Shown here: positions 1 through 11,766 of the stretch, in pieces
Layout: every line of letters begins with the position of its first letter
How positions within the stretch are numbered: position 1 is the stretch's first letter
Assembly: GCF_000821185.2 (NCBI RefSeq)
Contig: NZ_CP050855.1
Location: 2,728,001-2,792,000 of the forward strand
DNA: 64,000 nucleotides
Direction of reading: 5' to 3'
DNA from: Serratia symbiotica
GTDB taxonomy: Bacteria; Pseudomonadota; Gammaproteobacteria; Enterobacterales; Enterobacteriaceae
Notes under the pieces: model-generated
Told to the model about the DNA's origin: nothing
The model's database searches: none
Seen by the model: the letters and a program-made list of their open reading frames with translations, nothing else
Translations under genes and position numbers: made by a program

Positions 1-272
1 CCACGCTGACGCGCCTGACGCTCCAGATAGTTGGCGATACGGGTATAACTGGTATTTTCCAAATCCGGTATCACCAAGCCGATAGAGCGAGTTCTTCCGG
101 CACGCAATCCTGCCGCGACAGCATTCGGGTGATAGTTATGTTCCTTGACCACGGCCATCACTTTCTCGACGGTTTTATCGCTGACACGATACCGCTTTGC
201 TTTGCCATTGATGACATAGCTGGCCGTGGTGCGCGAAACACCCGCGAGGCGGGCGATTTCATCCAATTTCAC
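1..272 (-). CDS. cra: Catabolite repressor/activator Cra (FruR), N-terminal part, cut by the window edge
   Basis: Cra is a LacI/GalR-family DNA-binding protein that responds to fructose 1-phosphate or fructose 1,6-bisphosphate and controls glycolysis and gluconeogenesis genes. The visible 90 codons begin with GTG at 270-272, the start also used in E. coli, and read [18 protein letters not shown], a LacI-type helix-turn-helix, followed by the hinge ([20 protein letters not shown]) and the start of the sugar-binding domain ([20 protein letters not shown]). No stop or frameshift is seen before the window edge. In E. coli the neighbour on the leuO side is ilvH; here that gene is absent. The identification is confident; whether the rest of the gene is intact cannot be seen. 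Confidence 0.93.
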   Translation of the reverse strand, partial: MKLDEIARLAGVSRTTASYVINGKAKRYRVSDKTVEKVMAVVKEHNYHPNAVAAGLRAGRTRSIGLVIPDLENTSYTRIANYLERQARQR

Positions 273-1487
273 GTTAACCCCTTAATAAAACTGAAAATAG
301 AAGTGAAGATTATATCCAGACTAACCCTGATATCTCGTGTGCTTATTCAATCCAGCCTCTGCGATCTAACAGCAGAAAACTCTGGCTAGCAACCGCTTTT
401 GCCGAAAAATGCCAGCACAATAGGCAAAAAATCATCGCAGAATAACGGGGACAAGCTGCGCCACTGCCACCAGACTATGCCGGTATACCCGTCATACCTG
501 GAATGACATCCGCATTGGCGTATACCCTAAATAATTAGAGTTGCAGCAAGGCGGCAATACAGCGACAAATCGGTCGGAACCCGATTTGAACAACGCTTGC
601 GCGGGGCCGCAGGCTGAACCTCAAAGATGAGGCGCATTAGTCCCCAGGCGCTGACACCCGTCAGTGACTGGGGTGAGAGAGGGAAGCTCACGCATAGGCA
701 ACTTAACGTATGACGGGTATAAATTTTTCGCCGCGCGACACGCCAACCAGGCCGAAATATGGCACCGGCTGCGGGTGAATGCCGCCACGTTTTTACGATT
801 GAAGATAACTGAATAGGCTGTGTCCGGTCTTTAGCCATGTCACCGTCGCAACCCCAAAAGCCCGTAATCAAGGCACAGGATACAGGGCTAGTGTTCAAGC
901 CTACCGGCTTTTGGGGCGTAGCCCAAAGGGCTGGAACCATTTGAAGACGACCTTAGGTGACGAACCGCTGATTTGGTGCACCAAACCTCACGGCCACGCC
1001 TTGCTGCGCCTGCAAATAACCGCCAGCGGCGCTCGCGGGAAACGGCGGGATACTGCCTAACATAACCTCCAATTCTAAGGCAGGAAAACGGCAAAATGGC
1101 CCCACAATAGGAGGTTACTTTTCTGCATAGTTCAGTCTATCCACTCTTAGGTAATGGTAAAAGATGCCCCCGCGCAGCAGTGCGAGCTAAAATTCAGGTT
1201 ATTTCACCGTACCCACACGAATGGGATGTAGGAACGGTGACAAGGTTTTATGTCGGTGATAAAAGGTGATCTAACAAGCCGGAGCATAATATCAGATAAA
1301 AAAGCCAGAAGAAGTTGGCAATGGCAGAATATAACTTCATGTTGATTTTTTCATAAGATACTCAGATCGATATAAAAACGGCTAATTTATCAGCATCAAA
1401 CTCAAAACAGGGATGATTATTAATTTTTCCACATAGAAATTTATTTAAATGATTGCTATTACATTTCCAAAATAATTCAATATGGAT
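273..1487. other. 1.2-kb intergenic gap between cra and leuO; ilvIH expected but absent
   Basis: No open frame here resembles a known protein. The stretch holds an ERIC-like repeat (523-722) and an 11-bp inverted repeat (CCCCAAAAGCC at 852-862 and GGCTTTTGGGG at 906-916). It also has a second inverted pair, TAACCTCC near 1066 and GGAGGTTA near 1110, and an AT-rich segment from about 1290 to 1487 that probably belongs to the 3' side of leuO. In E. coli this interval carries ilvI and ilvH, the subunits of acetohydroxyacid synthase III. I found no recognisable remnant of either. Confidence 0.7.
523..722. repeat. ERIC-like imperfect palindromic repeat, copy 1
   Basis: The segment runs from taccctaaataattagagtt through a GC-rich middle to aacgtatgacgggtata. 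It includes cagtgactggggtgagaga, which closely matches the conserved ERIC core targeted by the classical ERIC2 primer. Related sequence recurs at about 8163, 16303, 35808, 41740 and 48862. A second short piece of the same end (ggtatacccgtcatacc) lies just upstream at 482-498. These are non-coding intergenic elements. Confidence 0.75.
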
Positions 1488-2435
1488 TTATTCTGAATGA
1501 CCTGCCTCGGTAAGTATAGTTTTCATCCATTGATGCCCTTTATCCCACTCAGAGGATTCATGCCAGGATAGATAGCAGGTGGCTTTATTTTCACACTGGC
1601 ATAAAGGCACTGCTTTTATTTTCAGTGCTTCAGCTTGTTGCCGTACCAGCCAAGCAGGAGCAATGGCGACCATCTCGGTGAGGGAAACTATCGTCAATAC
1701 GCTGTATAAATCCGTACACTGCTGGGTCACTGTGCGCTGCATAGCATCATCAATATAGTAGAATTTGCTGAAAGATCCGAAACTCTCCAGAGAAACCACG
1801 GCATGCTGTTCCATCAAGGTTTGTTCCAGCGTAATCTGGTTGGTAATTCTTGGGTGCTGCTGCGCTACCACCAGCACCAATTCGTCGTCAAATAATGCTT
1901 CACTACGGAACTCCATCGACTCAAAACAGCTATAGCCAATAACAAACTCAACGTTCTGATAGCGCAATTGATGCTCTATATCATTGTTAATGTAGGATTT
2001 TATTTTCAATCCAAGCTGGGGTGCTACCTGTTTAACATGATTGATTATAGTTCCCCCCAAGCGTAAATCGAGCGGGCTACAAAGCGATAACGAGAAAGCC
2101 CGCTCGCTGCTAATTGGTTCAAACTTGGCACCCAGCAGCTCATTTCTCACCAGTTGCAGCGCTTGACGTACCGGCCCAAAAAGCTGCCTGGCACGCATCG
2201 TAGGCTGTATCCCGCGCCCCCGCCGCACAAAAAGCTCATCATTAAACATCACCTTCAGACGTGCAACGGCATTGCTCACCGCCGGTTGCGACATCCCTAA
2301 TGAATTAGCGGCTCGTGTAATATTTTGCATCTGCATGACCGCATCAAACACGGTCAATAAATTAAGATCAACACTGCGCAAATGAATATCCGCAGATTCT
2401 TTAACCATGGTAATCTCTGAATCATATTCAGCCAT
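1488..2435 (-). CDS. leuO: LysR-family global regulator LeuO
   Basis: LeuO is a LysR-type transcription factor that antagonises H-NS silencing and controls stress, CRISPR-Cas and virulence genes in enterobacteria. The 315-residue product has the N-terminal winged helix-turn-helix (residues about 24-80: VDLNLLTVFDAVMQ, NITRAANSLGMSQPAVSNAVARLK, FNDELFVRRGRGIQPT) and a LysR effector domain ending with CYLSWHESSEWDKGHQWM, as in E. coli LeuO. The start at 2433-2435 has a GGAG about nine bases upstream. It lies divergent to leuLABCD across an AT-rich interval, the classical arrangement. The C-terminal half is more divergent from E. coli than the DNA-binding half. The gene appears intact. Confidence 0.93.
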   Translation of the reverse strand: MAEYDSEITMVKESADIHLRSVDLNLLTVFDAVMQMQNITRAANSLGMSQPAVSNAVARLKVMFNDELFVRRGRGIQPTMRARQLFGPVRQALQLVRNELLGAKFEPISSERAFSLSLCSPLDLRLGGTIINHVKQVAPQLGLKIKSYINNDIEHQLRYQNVEFVIGYSCFESMEFRSEALFDDELVLVVAQQHPRITNQITLEQTLMEQHAVVSLESFGSFSKFYYIDDAMQRTVTQQCTDLYSVLTIVSLTEMVAIAPAWLVRQQAEALKIKAVPLCQCENKATCYLSWHESSEWDKGHQWMKTILTEAGHSE

Positions 2436-3228
2436 ATCTTACTTACTCCACTAATTCCTGTGTAAATATTCCTGTCCCTATGTAGGAAAAACAATGAGAA
2501 ACCCCATTGTTTTGTTCCTCCACGACAAAATCCATTACTCCCGCTATCATCCCCCTGTTTCGTCTCTATGGCCTTTACCCGATACAGAGTAGGCAGCAGA
2601 GGCATCAGCGCTGTGGATAGTTAATGTCGCCAGTGACAGACTAAGCATCTATCCCATTAGGCTATTTTATTTACCTTTTGGCCCTTGTAAGTGCTCACTA
2701 TTCTCACGTACTCCCTGTACGCTCCAGTTGTTACACGCTGTCCTGGTTCAAACTGGCTGCAACACCGTACGCCTACTGAGATAGGCGCTAATAAATAGTT
2801 AGTAACAATCGATAATACACATTATAAATACTAACTAACCATTTTTTATAAGCTAGGTTATAGAAATACATCACGAAAAATCAAACCACCTAAATCCTTC
2901 ATGCTATTTATGTAAAAATCGTTATTCTTTTTATTTTAGCGAAAAATCAATAAAATAAATATATAACTTTTAATTGGATTATTTGTGAAATTAATAATAC
3001 CTTTTGATCATTGACTGCCCCCCTAATCACAGACTTTATTGCTTCATCATAAATTTTAACTCAACAACATGCAGAAGCAATTGCCACCGTATATATTTGA
3101 CTTATTTATGTTGAGCAGTGCGCAAATCCCTCCTTATCTTTCTCTGAGATGGCTCTTTTTGGCCACTTTCCCTCTGCTCTCCAGGGCCAATTTAGCCGCG
3201 CTGAATCACCCACGCATTCAATTAAGTA
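2436..3228. other. AT-rich leuO-leuL divergent intergenic region
   Basis: About 0.8 kb between the divergent leuO and leu operon starts. It holds a 150-bp mobile-type repeat (2642-2791). Next comes a strongly AT-rich tract (about 2800-3060) of the kind bound by H-NS and LeuO at this locus in E. coli. The last 170 bases precede the leu promoter. A 66-codon frame at 3069-3269 has no recognisable similarity and is treated as chance. Confidence 0.6.
2642..2791 (-). repeat. Small inverted-repeat mobile element (about 155-bp family), copy A, inverted
   Basis: Read on the minus strand the segment starts TTAGCGCCTATCTCAGTAGG and ends CCTAATGGGATAGATGCTTAG. The inner part (GTTGCAGCCAGTTTG, then GCGTACAGGGAGTACGTGAG, then GTAAATAAAATAGCC) aligns along its whole length with the copies at 29854-30005 and 58903-59057. 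The terminal inverted repeats and constant length suggest a MITE-like element without coding capacity. Confidence 0.8.
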
Positions 3229-3257
3229 TTGATACTGCCAAAACAATAACGTATCAT
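3229..3257 (+). promoter_or_regulatory. Probable sigma-70 promoter of the leu operon
   Basis: TTGATA (3229-3234) and TATCAT (3252-3257) are separated by exactly 17 bases and lie 40 bases upstream of the leucine leader peptide, the expected geometry for the attenuated leu operon promoter. Confidence 0.7.
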
Positions 3258-3296
3258 GTAAGGCAATGAGATAATTTTATGAGAAGCTGAACTCGC

Positions 3297-3380
3297 ATGA
3301 TCCGTACTCTTCAACTACTAAGCCTACTACTCAACGCATCTTGTTTGCGCGGTATGCTGGTGGATGGAGTAAACAACTAA
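3297..3380 (+). CDS. leuL: leu operon leader peptide LeuL
   Basis: A 27-codon reading frame (starting MIRTLQLLSLLLNASCLRG) lies between the leu promoter and a rho-independent attenuator. It contains leucine codons in the cluster L-Q-LL-S-LLL, mostly the rare CTA, so ribosome stalling reports leucyl-tRNA charging. E. coli LeuL has the comparable stretch GLLLLNASSLRGR. The peptide's function is regulatory; translation coupled to RNA folding decides whether leuABCD is transcribed. Confidence 0.88.
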   Translation: MIRTLQLLSLLLNASCLRGMLVDGVNN

Positions 3381-3402
3381 ACTCAGCCCATCATCTCATA
3401 AG

Positions 3403-3431
3403 AACCCGCGCTAACGCGCGGGTTTTTTTTT
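3403..3431 (+). terminator. leu attenuator
   Basis: The 9-bp stem AACCCGCGC / GCGCGGGTT with a TAAC loop is followed by nine T residues. It sits between leuL and leuA and is the transcription attenuator of the leucine operon. Confidence 0.9.
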
Positions 3432-3472
3432 GCCCGCTTAGCGTGAAATCAACACGATAAGGGATACCTACA

Positions 3473-6141
<2,669 letters not shown>

Positions 6142-6142
6142 C

Positions 6143-7552
6143 ATGGCAAAAACCTTATATCAGAAGCTGTACGACGCCCACGTGGTGTACGAAGCGCCAA
6201 ACGAGACGCCACTGCTGTATATTGACCGTCATCTGGTGCATGAAGTGACCTCGCCGCAAGCCTTCGATGGCCTGCGTGCTATGGGCCGCAAGGTGCGCCA
6301 ACCGGGCAAGACCTTCGCCACCATGGATCACAACGTTTCGACCCAAACCAAAGACATTAACGCCAGCGGCGAGATGGCGCGCATCCAAATGCAGGCGTTG
6401 ATCAAGAACTGCGCGGAATTTGGCATCACGCTGTATGACCTGAACCACCCGTTCCAGGGCATCGTGCATGTGATCGGCCCTGAACAGGGCATCACACTGC
6501 CAGGCATGACCATCGTCTGCGGCGATTCCCACACCGCCACCCACGGTGCCTTCGGTTCATTGGCGTTCGGCATCGGCACCTCCGAGGTGGAGCATGTGTT
6601 GGCTACTCAGACGCTGAAACAGGGTCGTGCCAAAACCATGAAGATTGAGGTGACCGGTATTGCCGCCATAGGCATTACCGCCAAGGACATCGTGCTGGCG
6701 GTGATCGGCAAAATCGGTAGCGCTGGCGGTACTGGCCATGTGGTGGAATTCTGCGGTAATGCGATCGAAGCGCTGAGCATGGAAGGCCGTATGACGCTGT
6801 GCAACATGGCGATCGAAATGGGTGCCAAAGCAGGGTTGGTGGCACCAGACGACACCACCTTCGATTACCTGAAAGGTCGGCAGTTTGCGCCGACCGACGG
6901 CAACTGGGCACTGGCGGTCAGTTACTGGCGTACGCTGAAGTCCGACGACGACGCTCAATTCGATACCCTGGTCACCCTGCGTGCCGAAGACATTGCGCCA
7001 CAGATCACTTGGGGCACCAACCCAGGCCAAGTGATCGCCGTCAACCAGGCCATTCCACTGCCAGAATCGTTCAGCGATCCGGTCGAGCGTGCCTCTGCTG
7101 AGAAAGCACTGGCATATATGGATCTGGAACCGGGCATCAAACTGACCGAGGTGCCGATCAACAAAGTGTTCATTGGTTCTTGCACCAACTCACGCATTGA
7201 AGATTTGCGCGCGGCGGCGGTGATCGCCAAGGGGCATAAGGTTGCCCACGGCGTACAAGCGATCGTAGTGCCAGGCTCCGGCCCAGTAAAGGCACAGGCA
7301 GAAGCCGAGGGCCTGGATAAAATTTTTATTGAAGCCGGTTTTGAATGGCGTCTGCCAGGATGCTCAATGTGCCTGGCAATGAACAACGACCGCCTAAACC
7401 CAGGCGAACGCTGTGCATCCACCAGCAACCGTAACTTCGAAGGGCGTCAGGGGCGCGGTGGGCGTACCCACCTGCTCAGCCCGGCGATGGCCGCTGCGGC
7501 TGCCATCGCTGGCCATTTCGCCGATATCCGCGATATTCACCAAAGGGGCTAA
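6143..7552 (+). CDS. leuC: 3-isopropylmalate dehydratase, large subunit
   Basis: LeuC carries the 4Fe-4S cluster of isopropylmalate isomerase, which interconverts 2- and 3-isopropylmalate in complex with LeuD. The 469-residue product has aconitase-family signatures: [14 protein letters not shown] near residue 130, the cluster cysteine in [12 protein letters not shown] near 347, and the cysteine pair in [13 protein letters not shown] near 407. It begins right after the leuB stop and is followed by leuD after one base, consistent with an equimolar complex. Intact. Confidence 0.97.
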   Translation: MAKTLYQKLYDAHVVYEAPNETPLLYIDRHLVHEVTSPQAFDGLRAMGRKVRQPGKTFATMDHNVSTQTKDINASGEMARIQMQALIKNCAEFGITLYDLNHPFQGIVHVIGPEQGITLPGMTIVCGDSHTATHGAFGSLAFGIGTSEVEHVLATQTLKQGRAKTMKIEVTGIAAIGITAKDIVLAVIGKIGSAGGTGHVVEFCGNAIEALSMEGRMTLCNMAIEMGAKAGLVAPDDTTFDYLKGRQFAPTDGNWALAVSYWRTLKSDDDAQFDTLVTLRAEDIAPQITWGTNPGQVIAVNQAIPLPESFSDPVERASAEKALAYMDLEPGIKLTEVPINKVFIGSCTNSRIEDLRAAAVIAKGHKVAHGVQAIVVPGSGPVKAQAEAEGLDKIFIEAGFEWRLPGCSMCLAMNNDRLNPGERCASTSNRNFEGRQGRGGRTHLLSPAMAAAAAIAGHFADIRDIHQRG

Positions 7553-7553
7553 C

Positions 7554-8156
7554 ATGGCTAAATTTACTCAACACACCGGTTTAGTAGCACCGCTTGATGC
7601 TGCTAATGTTGATACCGATGCCATCATTCCCAAACAGTTCTTACAGAAAGTCACCCGCACCGGTTTCGGCCAGCATCTGTTTAACGACTGGCGCTTCCTC
7701 GACGATGCAGGCCAGCAGTCAAACCCGGAGTTCGTGCTGAACAAACCGCGTTATAAAGGGGCCAGTATCCTGCTGGCACGGGAAAACTTTGGCTGTGGAT
7801 CTTCGCGTGAGCATGCACCTTGGGCATTGACTGATTACGGCTTTAAGGTGGTGATTGCACCGAGCTTCGCCGATATCTTCTACGGCAACGCGTTCAACAA
7901 CCAGCTACTGCCAGTCACCCTGAGCGAACAGCAGATCGATGAGCTGTTCAAGCAGGTGGCGAGCAACGAAGGCATTGAGTTCATGGTCGATTTGGAGCAC
8001 CAAACGGTTAATGCTGGCGGCAAAAGCTACCCGTTCAAGATCGACAGTTTCCGCCGCCACTGCATGCTCAATGGGCTGGATAGCATCGGCCTGACGCTAC
8101 AGCGCGAAGCGGATATCTCCCATTTTGAGGCACAACAGCCAGCGTTTTTGCACTGA
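7554..8156 (+). CDS. leuD: 3-isopropylmalate dehydratase, small subunit
   Basis: LeuD is the swivel-domain subunit of isopropylmalate isomerase. The ATG at 7554 ([15 protein letters not shown]) gives 200 residues, against 201 in E. coli; the frame is open upstream but that portion is the leuC sequence read out of frame. Conserved segments include [29 protein letters not shown] and [15 protein letters not shown]. It is the last gene of the operon and is followed by an ERIC-like repeat and a convergent transporter gene. Confidence 0.96.
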   Translation: MAKFTQHTGLVAPLDAANVDTDAIIPKQFLQKVTRTGFGQHLFNDWRFLDDAGQQSNPEFVLNKPRYKGASILLARENFGCGSSREHAPWALTDYGFKVVIAPSFADIFYGNAFNNQLLPVTLSEQQIDELFKQVASNEGIEFMVDLEHQTVNAGGKSYPFKIDSFRRHCMLNGLDSIGLTLQREADISHFEAQQPAFLH

Positions 8157-8162
8157 TCATCT

Positions 8163-8355
8163 TCTCATAGCCTAAATAATCGGTGCTGCGGCAAGTCAGC
8201 CAGGCCCCTAGAGCCTAATGGGATAGGCTCTTAGTGACCGGGGAGTGACAAATCTGCCGGGAGCAGATTTGAACGCTGCCTGCAGCGACCGAAGGGACGA
8301 GGCCCAGGGCTGGGCCGAATAACATACGCAGCAGTTGCTTCAAGTATGACGGGTA
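8163..8355. repeat. ERIC-like repeat, copy 2, with a nested short palindrome
   Basis: The segment from agcctaaataatcggtgctg to cttcaagtatgacgggtatt is related to copy 1 at 523-722 and separates the convergent leuD and transporter genes. Its middle contains the near-perfect palindrome tagagcctaatgggataggc (8209-8233), made of the two ends of the other, 155-bp repeat family. It therefore looks like a composite. Confidence 0.7.
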
Positions 8356-9828
8356 TTACCAGTAACCCAGCCACTTCCACCAAGCCCCGCCGATTACCAT
8401 CCAGATCAGCAGGTTAATCGCGCCCATCACAAACCCGGTTTTCCACCACTCACCCAACGTGACATAGTTGGAGCCAAAAATAATCGGTGCGGTGCCAGTG
8501 CCATAATGGGTCAGCGACATCATCAATGAGGAAGAAAACGCCAAAATCAGCGCCAGCAGTGCTGGCGGTGCACCAAGCGCAATCCCAGCAGTGAGGAAAG
8601 CGGCAAACATCGCGGTGACGTGCGCGATGGTGCTGGCAAAGAAGTAATGAGAATACAGATAGATAATGATCAACAGCACGGTACCACCTACCCAACTCAT
8701 GCCCATTTGGTCAATACCTTTGCCCACAGTCTGCGATAGCCAGTCGATCAACCCCAACTTACCGAGGAAGCTGGCCATCATCACCAGCGCCGAGAACCAC
8801 ACCACAGTATCCCAGGCACCTTTGTGTTTCAGCACGTCCTGCCAGCTCAGCACGCCGGTCGCCAATAGCGCTGCCAGACCAATCAGCGCCGCCGTAGTCG
8901 GGTTGACTGTCAGCGCCGGGCCGAAAATCATCGCCGGAATGCCCGCCCACAACAGCAGCAGCAGCGTGAACACCGCCAGGGTGATTTTCTCCGGCAGCGT
9001 CAACGCCCCCAGTTCCTGTAGTTTGTCGCGAGCGAAACGCGGCGCATCCGGGGTGCTTTTCACCTCAGGCGGATACAGCAGGTAAACCACCAGCGGCATG
9101 ACGAACAAAGAGCAAAGCCCCGGCACCAGCGCGGCTACCGCCCACATCGACCAGGAAAGCTCGACGCTGCCGGACGTACCTTTGGCAATCAGGCTAACGA
9201 TCAGCGGATTAGAGGCAGTGGAGGTAATAAACATCGCCGAGGTGATCGGGTTAATGTTGTAGTTCACCAACGACAGATAGCGGCCCATGATGCCAGAGGT
9301 ATTCAGTTCAGGTTTAGAGCCGAGGCTTTCAGCGATCGATTTCATGATCGGGTGGATAATGCCGCCGCCGCGCGCAGTATTGCTGGGGGTAATCGGTGCC
9401 AGAGTCAATTCTGCCAGCGTCAGCGCATAGGCGATGCCCAGCGTCTTTTTGCCAAACAGCGAAATGAAATAGTAGCCAATGCGCGCACCCAGCCCGGTTT
9501 TGTTCAGACTAAGGGAGATCATGATTGAAAAACCAATCAACCAGATCAACTGGTTGGAAAATCCGCTCAGCGCATCGTCCAACGCCGCGCCCGGATTGTC
9601 GGGATGAGTGACACTAGTAACAGCCACCAGCGCAATGGCGATCACCGCAACGGCACCGATCGGCATCGCCTTACCGATGATGGCAATGATGGTGCCGACA
9701 AACAGCGCCAGCAACTGCCAGGCGTTAGCGGCAACGCCTGCCGGCACTGGGATAAGGAACCAAATAATCAATGCAGCAGCAACGGCGCACAGTGAAGGAA
9801 CAGGTCTGAGCGGTGTCAGTGTATCCAT
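8356..9828 (-). CDS. DASS-family divalent anion/sodium symporter (CitT/YbhI-like)
   Basis: An inner-membrane transporter with about twelve hydrophobic segments, of the divalent-anion:sodium symporter family that moves citrate, succinate, tartrate or related dicarboxylates. The ATG at 9828 (MDTLTPLRPVPSLCAVAAAL) gives 490 residues, the size of E. coli CitT, TtdT and YbhI. The longer frame upstream to 9960 adds 44 residues lacking family character. Recognisable family segments are ITPSNTARGGGIIHPI, INPITSAMFITSTASNP, and the C-terminal SLTHYGTGTAPIIFG. The exact substrate cannot be told from sequence. It is convergent with leuD and close to setA on the same strand. Confidence 0.85.
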   Translation of the reverse strand: MDTLTPLRPVPSLCAVAAALIIWFLIPVPAGVAANAWQLLALFVGTIIAIIGKAMPIGAVAVIAIALVAVTSVTHPDNPGAALDDALSGFSNQLIWLIGFSIMISLSLNKTGLGARIGYYFISLFGKKTLGIAYALTLAELTLAPITPSNTARGGGIIHPIMKSIAESLGSKPELNTSGIMGRYLSLVNYNINPITSAMFITSTASNPLIVSLIAKGTSGSVELSWSMWAVAALVPGLCSLFVMPLVVYLLYPPEVKSTPDAPRFARDKLQELGALTLPEKITLAVFTLLLLLWAGIPAMIFGPALTVNPTTAALIGLAALLATGVLSWQDVLKHKGAWDTVVWFSALVMMASFLGKLGLIDWLSQTVGKGIDQMGMSWVGGTVLLIIIYLYSHYFFASTIAHVTAMFAAFLTAGIALGAPPALLALILAFSSSLMMSLTHYGTGTAPIIFGSNYVTLGEWWKTGFVMGAINLLIWMVIGGAWWKWLGYW

Positions 9829-9966
9829 AACGTACCCACTTTTTTCTAAACGGATCGGCATCTCAAGCAAGATGGAAAAGAGCGCAGCAATCGCACTCGG
9901 TGCCCGCATAGCTTGGCTGTGTGGCGCATCATTCTCAATGATATAGGTCAATAATGCCAACGTTTC

Positions 9967-11166
9967 TCAGACGTCCCGCACCCGGGTGCTCATCCACAGC
10001 GCTGCCACTGCCAGCAGCGCTGCCAGCCAGTAAACTGCATAGTGACCCAGATTTTCCACCAGTGCTCCCTGTAATACACCCGCCAAGATCACCCCGGTAG
10101 AAATGCTATTGGTAAACAACGTCGTCGCAGCACCTGGCCGCCCCGGCATCAGATCCTGGAAATAGAGCATGCCGATACCCGCGACGATGCCGATAAAGAT
10201 GGCATTGAGTAACTGCAACGCCATCAGCGCCGACCGACCATTGAACACCACTAACCCGGCGTAGAACAGCACCCCAGCCAGCACCGCAAACAGCATCATG
10301 TTGCGCTTGCCGAAGTACCTGACACAGTAACCCGCCAGCAACATCGCTGGGATCTCCAATCCGGCTGCGGTACCCATCAGCACCCCCGCCAGGTTCTCCG
10401 GCAAGCCGAGATCGGCGGTGATGTACAGCGGCATGTCGATGATGTACATGGTGTTGCAAGTCCACATCAGCATTGAGGCGATAAACAAAAGACGCACATC
10501 GCGGTTGCGCCAAGCGTTGGCAGGAGCGATCAGCACAGTAGTACCGCCCTGCAAGGTATTGTCCATCGCCTTCGCACGCGGTACCGAGGGCAAGGTGAAC
10601 CCGACCAGCAACGAACAGACGACAAAGGTAGCAGCAGCTATCAGAAACATTCTGGTGAAACCGTAGTTCAGCGCCAACGCAAACGACAGCGGCGGGCCGA
10701 TCACCCACGCCAGCGACAGTTGAGCGCGCATCACCGAACTGAACATCACCACCTCACGCGCTTCATTGTCAGCGTATTCCCGCGCCAAAGCGAAAATTTG
10801 CGGCATCGCGGTATTGGCGATCGCCGCCATCAACACCCCCAGGGTGATCAGCGTCAGATAGTCACGGTTGAAGGCGAACAGCAAGCAATTGCCGACGGCC
10901 ATCACGCAACACAGCAAAATTAACCTACGCCGATCGCCGCGAGTATCGGAACGTTTAGCCAACAGGAAGCTGACCAGGATGCCAGCCACCGCGTTGGCGG
11001 TATAGAACAACCCGACCCATAGCGGCCGCACTTTCACCTCAGTGGTCAGGAACAGACTCAGCGTCGGTGCCTGTAACGCGCCAGCGATGCCGGAAAGAAA
11101 GGCGATCAGCAGGAAAGCGGCAAAGATGGGATTAAAGCGTTGGGACAACCAATTGGGGCGTTTCAT
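9967..11166 (-). CDS. setA: Sugar efflux transporter SetA (major facilitator)
   Basis: SetA exports sugars and sugar analogues and helps relieve glucose-phosphate stress. The 399-residue protein has twelve predicted membrane segments and aligns throughout with E. coli SetA (392 aa), including GALQAPTLSLFL, ALAREYADNEAREVVMFSSVMRAQLSLAWVIGPP, LMWTCNTMYIIDMPLYI and GAATTLFTNSISTGVILAGVLQG. It lies downstream of the SgrS RNA on the same strand, the same arrangement as in E. coli, where read-through from sgrS can express setA. Intact. Confidence 0.93.
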   Translation of the reverse strand: MKRPNWLSQRFNPIFAAFLLIAFLSGIAGALQAPTLSLFLTTEVKVRPLWVGLFYTANAVAGILVSFLLAKRSDTRGDRRRLILLCCVMAVGNCLLFAFNRDYLTLITLGVLMAAIANTAMPQIFALAREYADNEAREVVMFSSVMRAQLSLAWVIGPPLSFALALNYGFTRMFLIAAATFVVCSLLVGFTLPSVPRAKAMDNTLQGGTTVLIAPANAWRNRDVRLLFIASMLMWTCNTMYIIDMPLYITADLGLPENLAGVLMGTAAGLEIPAMLLAGYCVRYFGKRNMMLFAVLAGVLFYAGLVVFNGRSALMALQLLNAIFIGIVAGIGMLYFQDLMPGRPGAATTLFTNSISTGVILAGVLQGALVENLGHYAVYWLAALLAVAALWMSTRVRDV

Positions 11167-11249
11167 ATCTTCTCTTAGTCAGTGCTCTTAGAAGTGAAAA
11201 CCTTAGGATAGCTGATGTAAATTGCAAGAAGATGAACGCCTGACAGGAT

Positions 11250-11275
11250 AAAAAAACCTGTGGGTTGCCCCACTG
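11250..11275 (-). terminator. Rho-independent terminator of the SgrS transcript
   Basis: On the minus strand GTGGG-GCAA-CCCAC forms a short GC stem, followed shortly by seven T residues. It lies downstream of the ptsG-like seed and upstream of setA, the place expected for the 3' end of SgrS, whose U-tail binds Hfq. Confidence 0.6.
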
Positions 11276-11553
11276 GCTGGCGAAACAGCCGCATTACTCA
11301 GAAACTCTTTTGCTCTTCGTATTTCAAATCATAGCGTTGTTGGATTTTCTCCCCTTGCCGCCTAGCTAAGGTATGAAATCCATTGGGCATCACTTTGTTG
11401 CCTTATCACAGAGGCTCGCGATACTGTTTGTCCTTCATGTCAAGGCTGTAGTCATTTGACCCGCAGCAAGGTGCGGGTCGTGAGGTGTAGTGGGCCAAAT
11501 GAGCGGCGGGTAACACAGGCCTAGTTTACGTTGTCGGGCTTGCCCATAGCCCA

Positions 11554-11766
11554 CTATTGGCCGCCCCCTCCGTCGGGATAACGGGTTGTTGGGTCTGCTG
11601 CGGTGTCAGATTCAACGGTGGGATACGGCCTAAGATCCCACTGGAGCAGGTGAGCCAGCATCTCCAGCCGTGCCTGTTCTGGCACCACCCCCAACCAATC
11701 AGCGTGCTGGCGGCGCACCGCACTGAAATAGCGCTGATAAAACTGTTTTGACAAGAAAGTTTTCAT
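11554..11766 (-). CDS. sgrT: SgrT, small protein inhibitor of the glucose transporter PtsG
   Basis: SgrT is a small protein translated from the SgrS RNA that inhibits the glucose phosphotransferase EIICB. The 70-codon frame starts at ATG 11764-11766 and contains KQFYQRYFSAVRRQHADWL and ARLEMLAHLLQWD. These align with the E. coli 43-residue SgrT (RQFYQHYF, LTMLEGLMQWD). E. coli SgrT stops six residues after QWD; here a 26-residue proline- and threonine-rich extension follows. A longer frame upstream to 12066 is antisense to sgrR and not used. Identity is inferred from this short conserved core plus position. Confidence 0.75.
   Translation of the reverse strand: MKTFLSKQFYQRYFSAVRRQHADWLGVVPEQARLEMLAHLLQWDLRPYPTVESDTAADPTTRYPDGGGGQ

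Noticed and set aside
482-722. Possible CRISPR or tandem array
   Set aside because: The repeats are single palindromic ERIC-like copies scattered through the window; no regularly spaced direct repeats were seen.
527-1094. Overlapping minus-strand frames of 137 and 68 codons in the cra-leuO gap
   Set aside because: They lie on ERIC-like and palindromic sequence, have no start context and resemble no protein, including IlvI or IlvH.
3069-3269. 66-codon plus-strand frame upstream of the leu promoter
   Set aside because: It overlaps the leu promoter and has no ribosome site or recognisable similarity.
7413-7553. N-terminal extension of LeuD into leuC
   Set aside because: That stretch is leuC read in another frame; the ATG at 7554 matches E. 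coli LeuD.
9829-9960. N-terminal extension of the DASS transporter by 44 codons
   Set aside because: The family length and alignment fit the ATG at 9828; the extension lacks family features.
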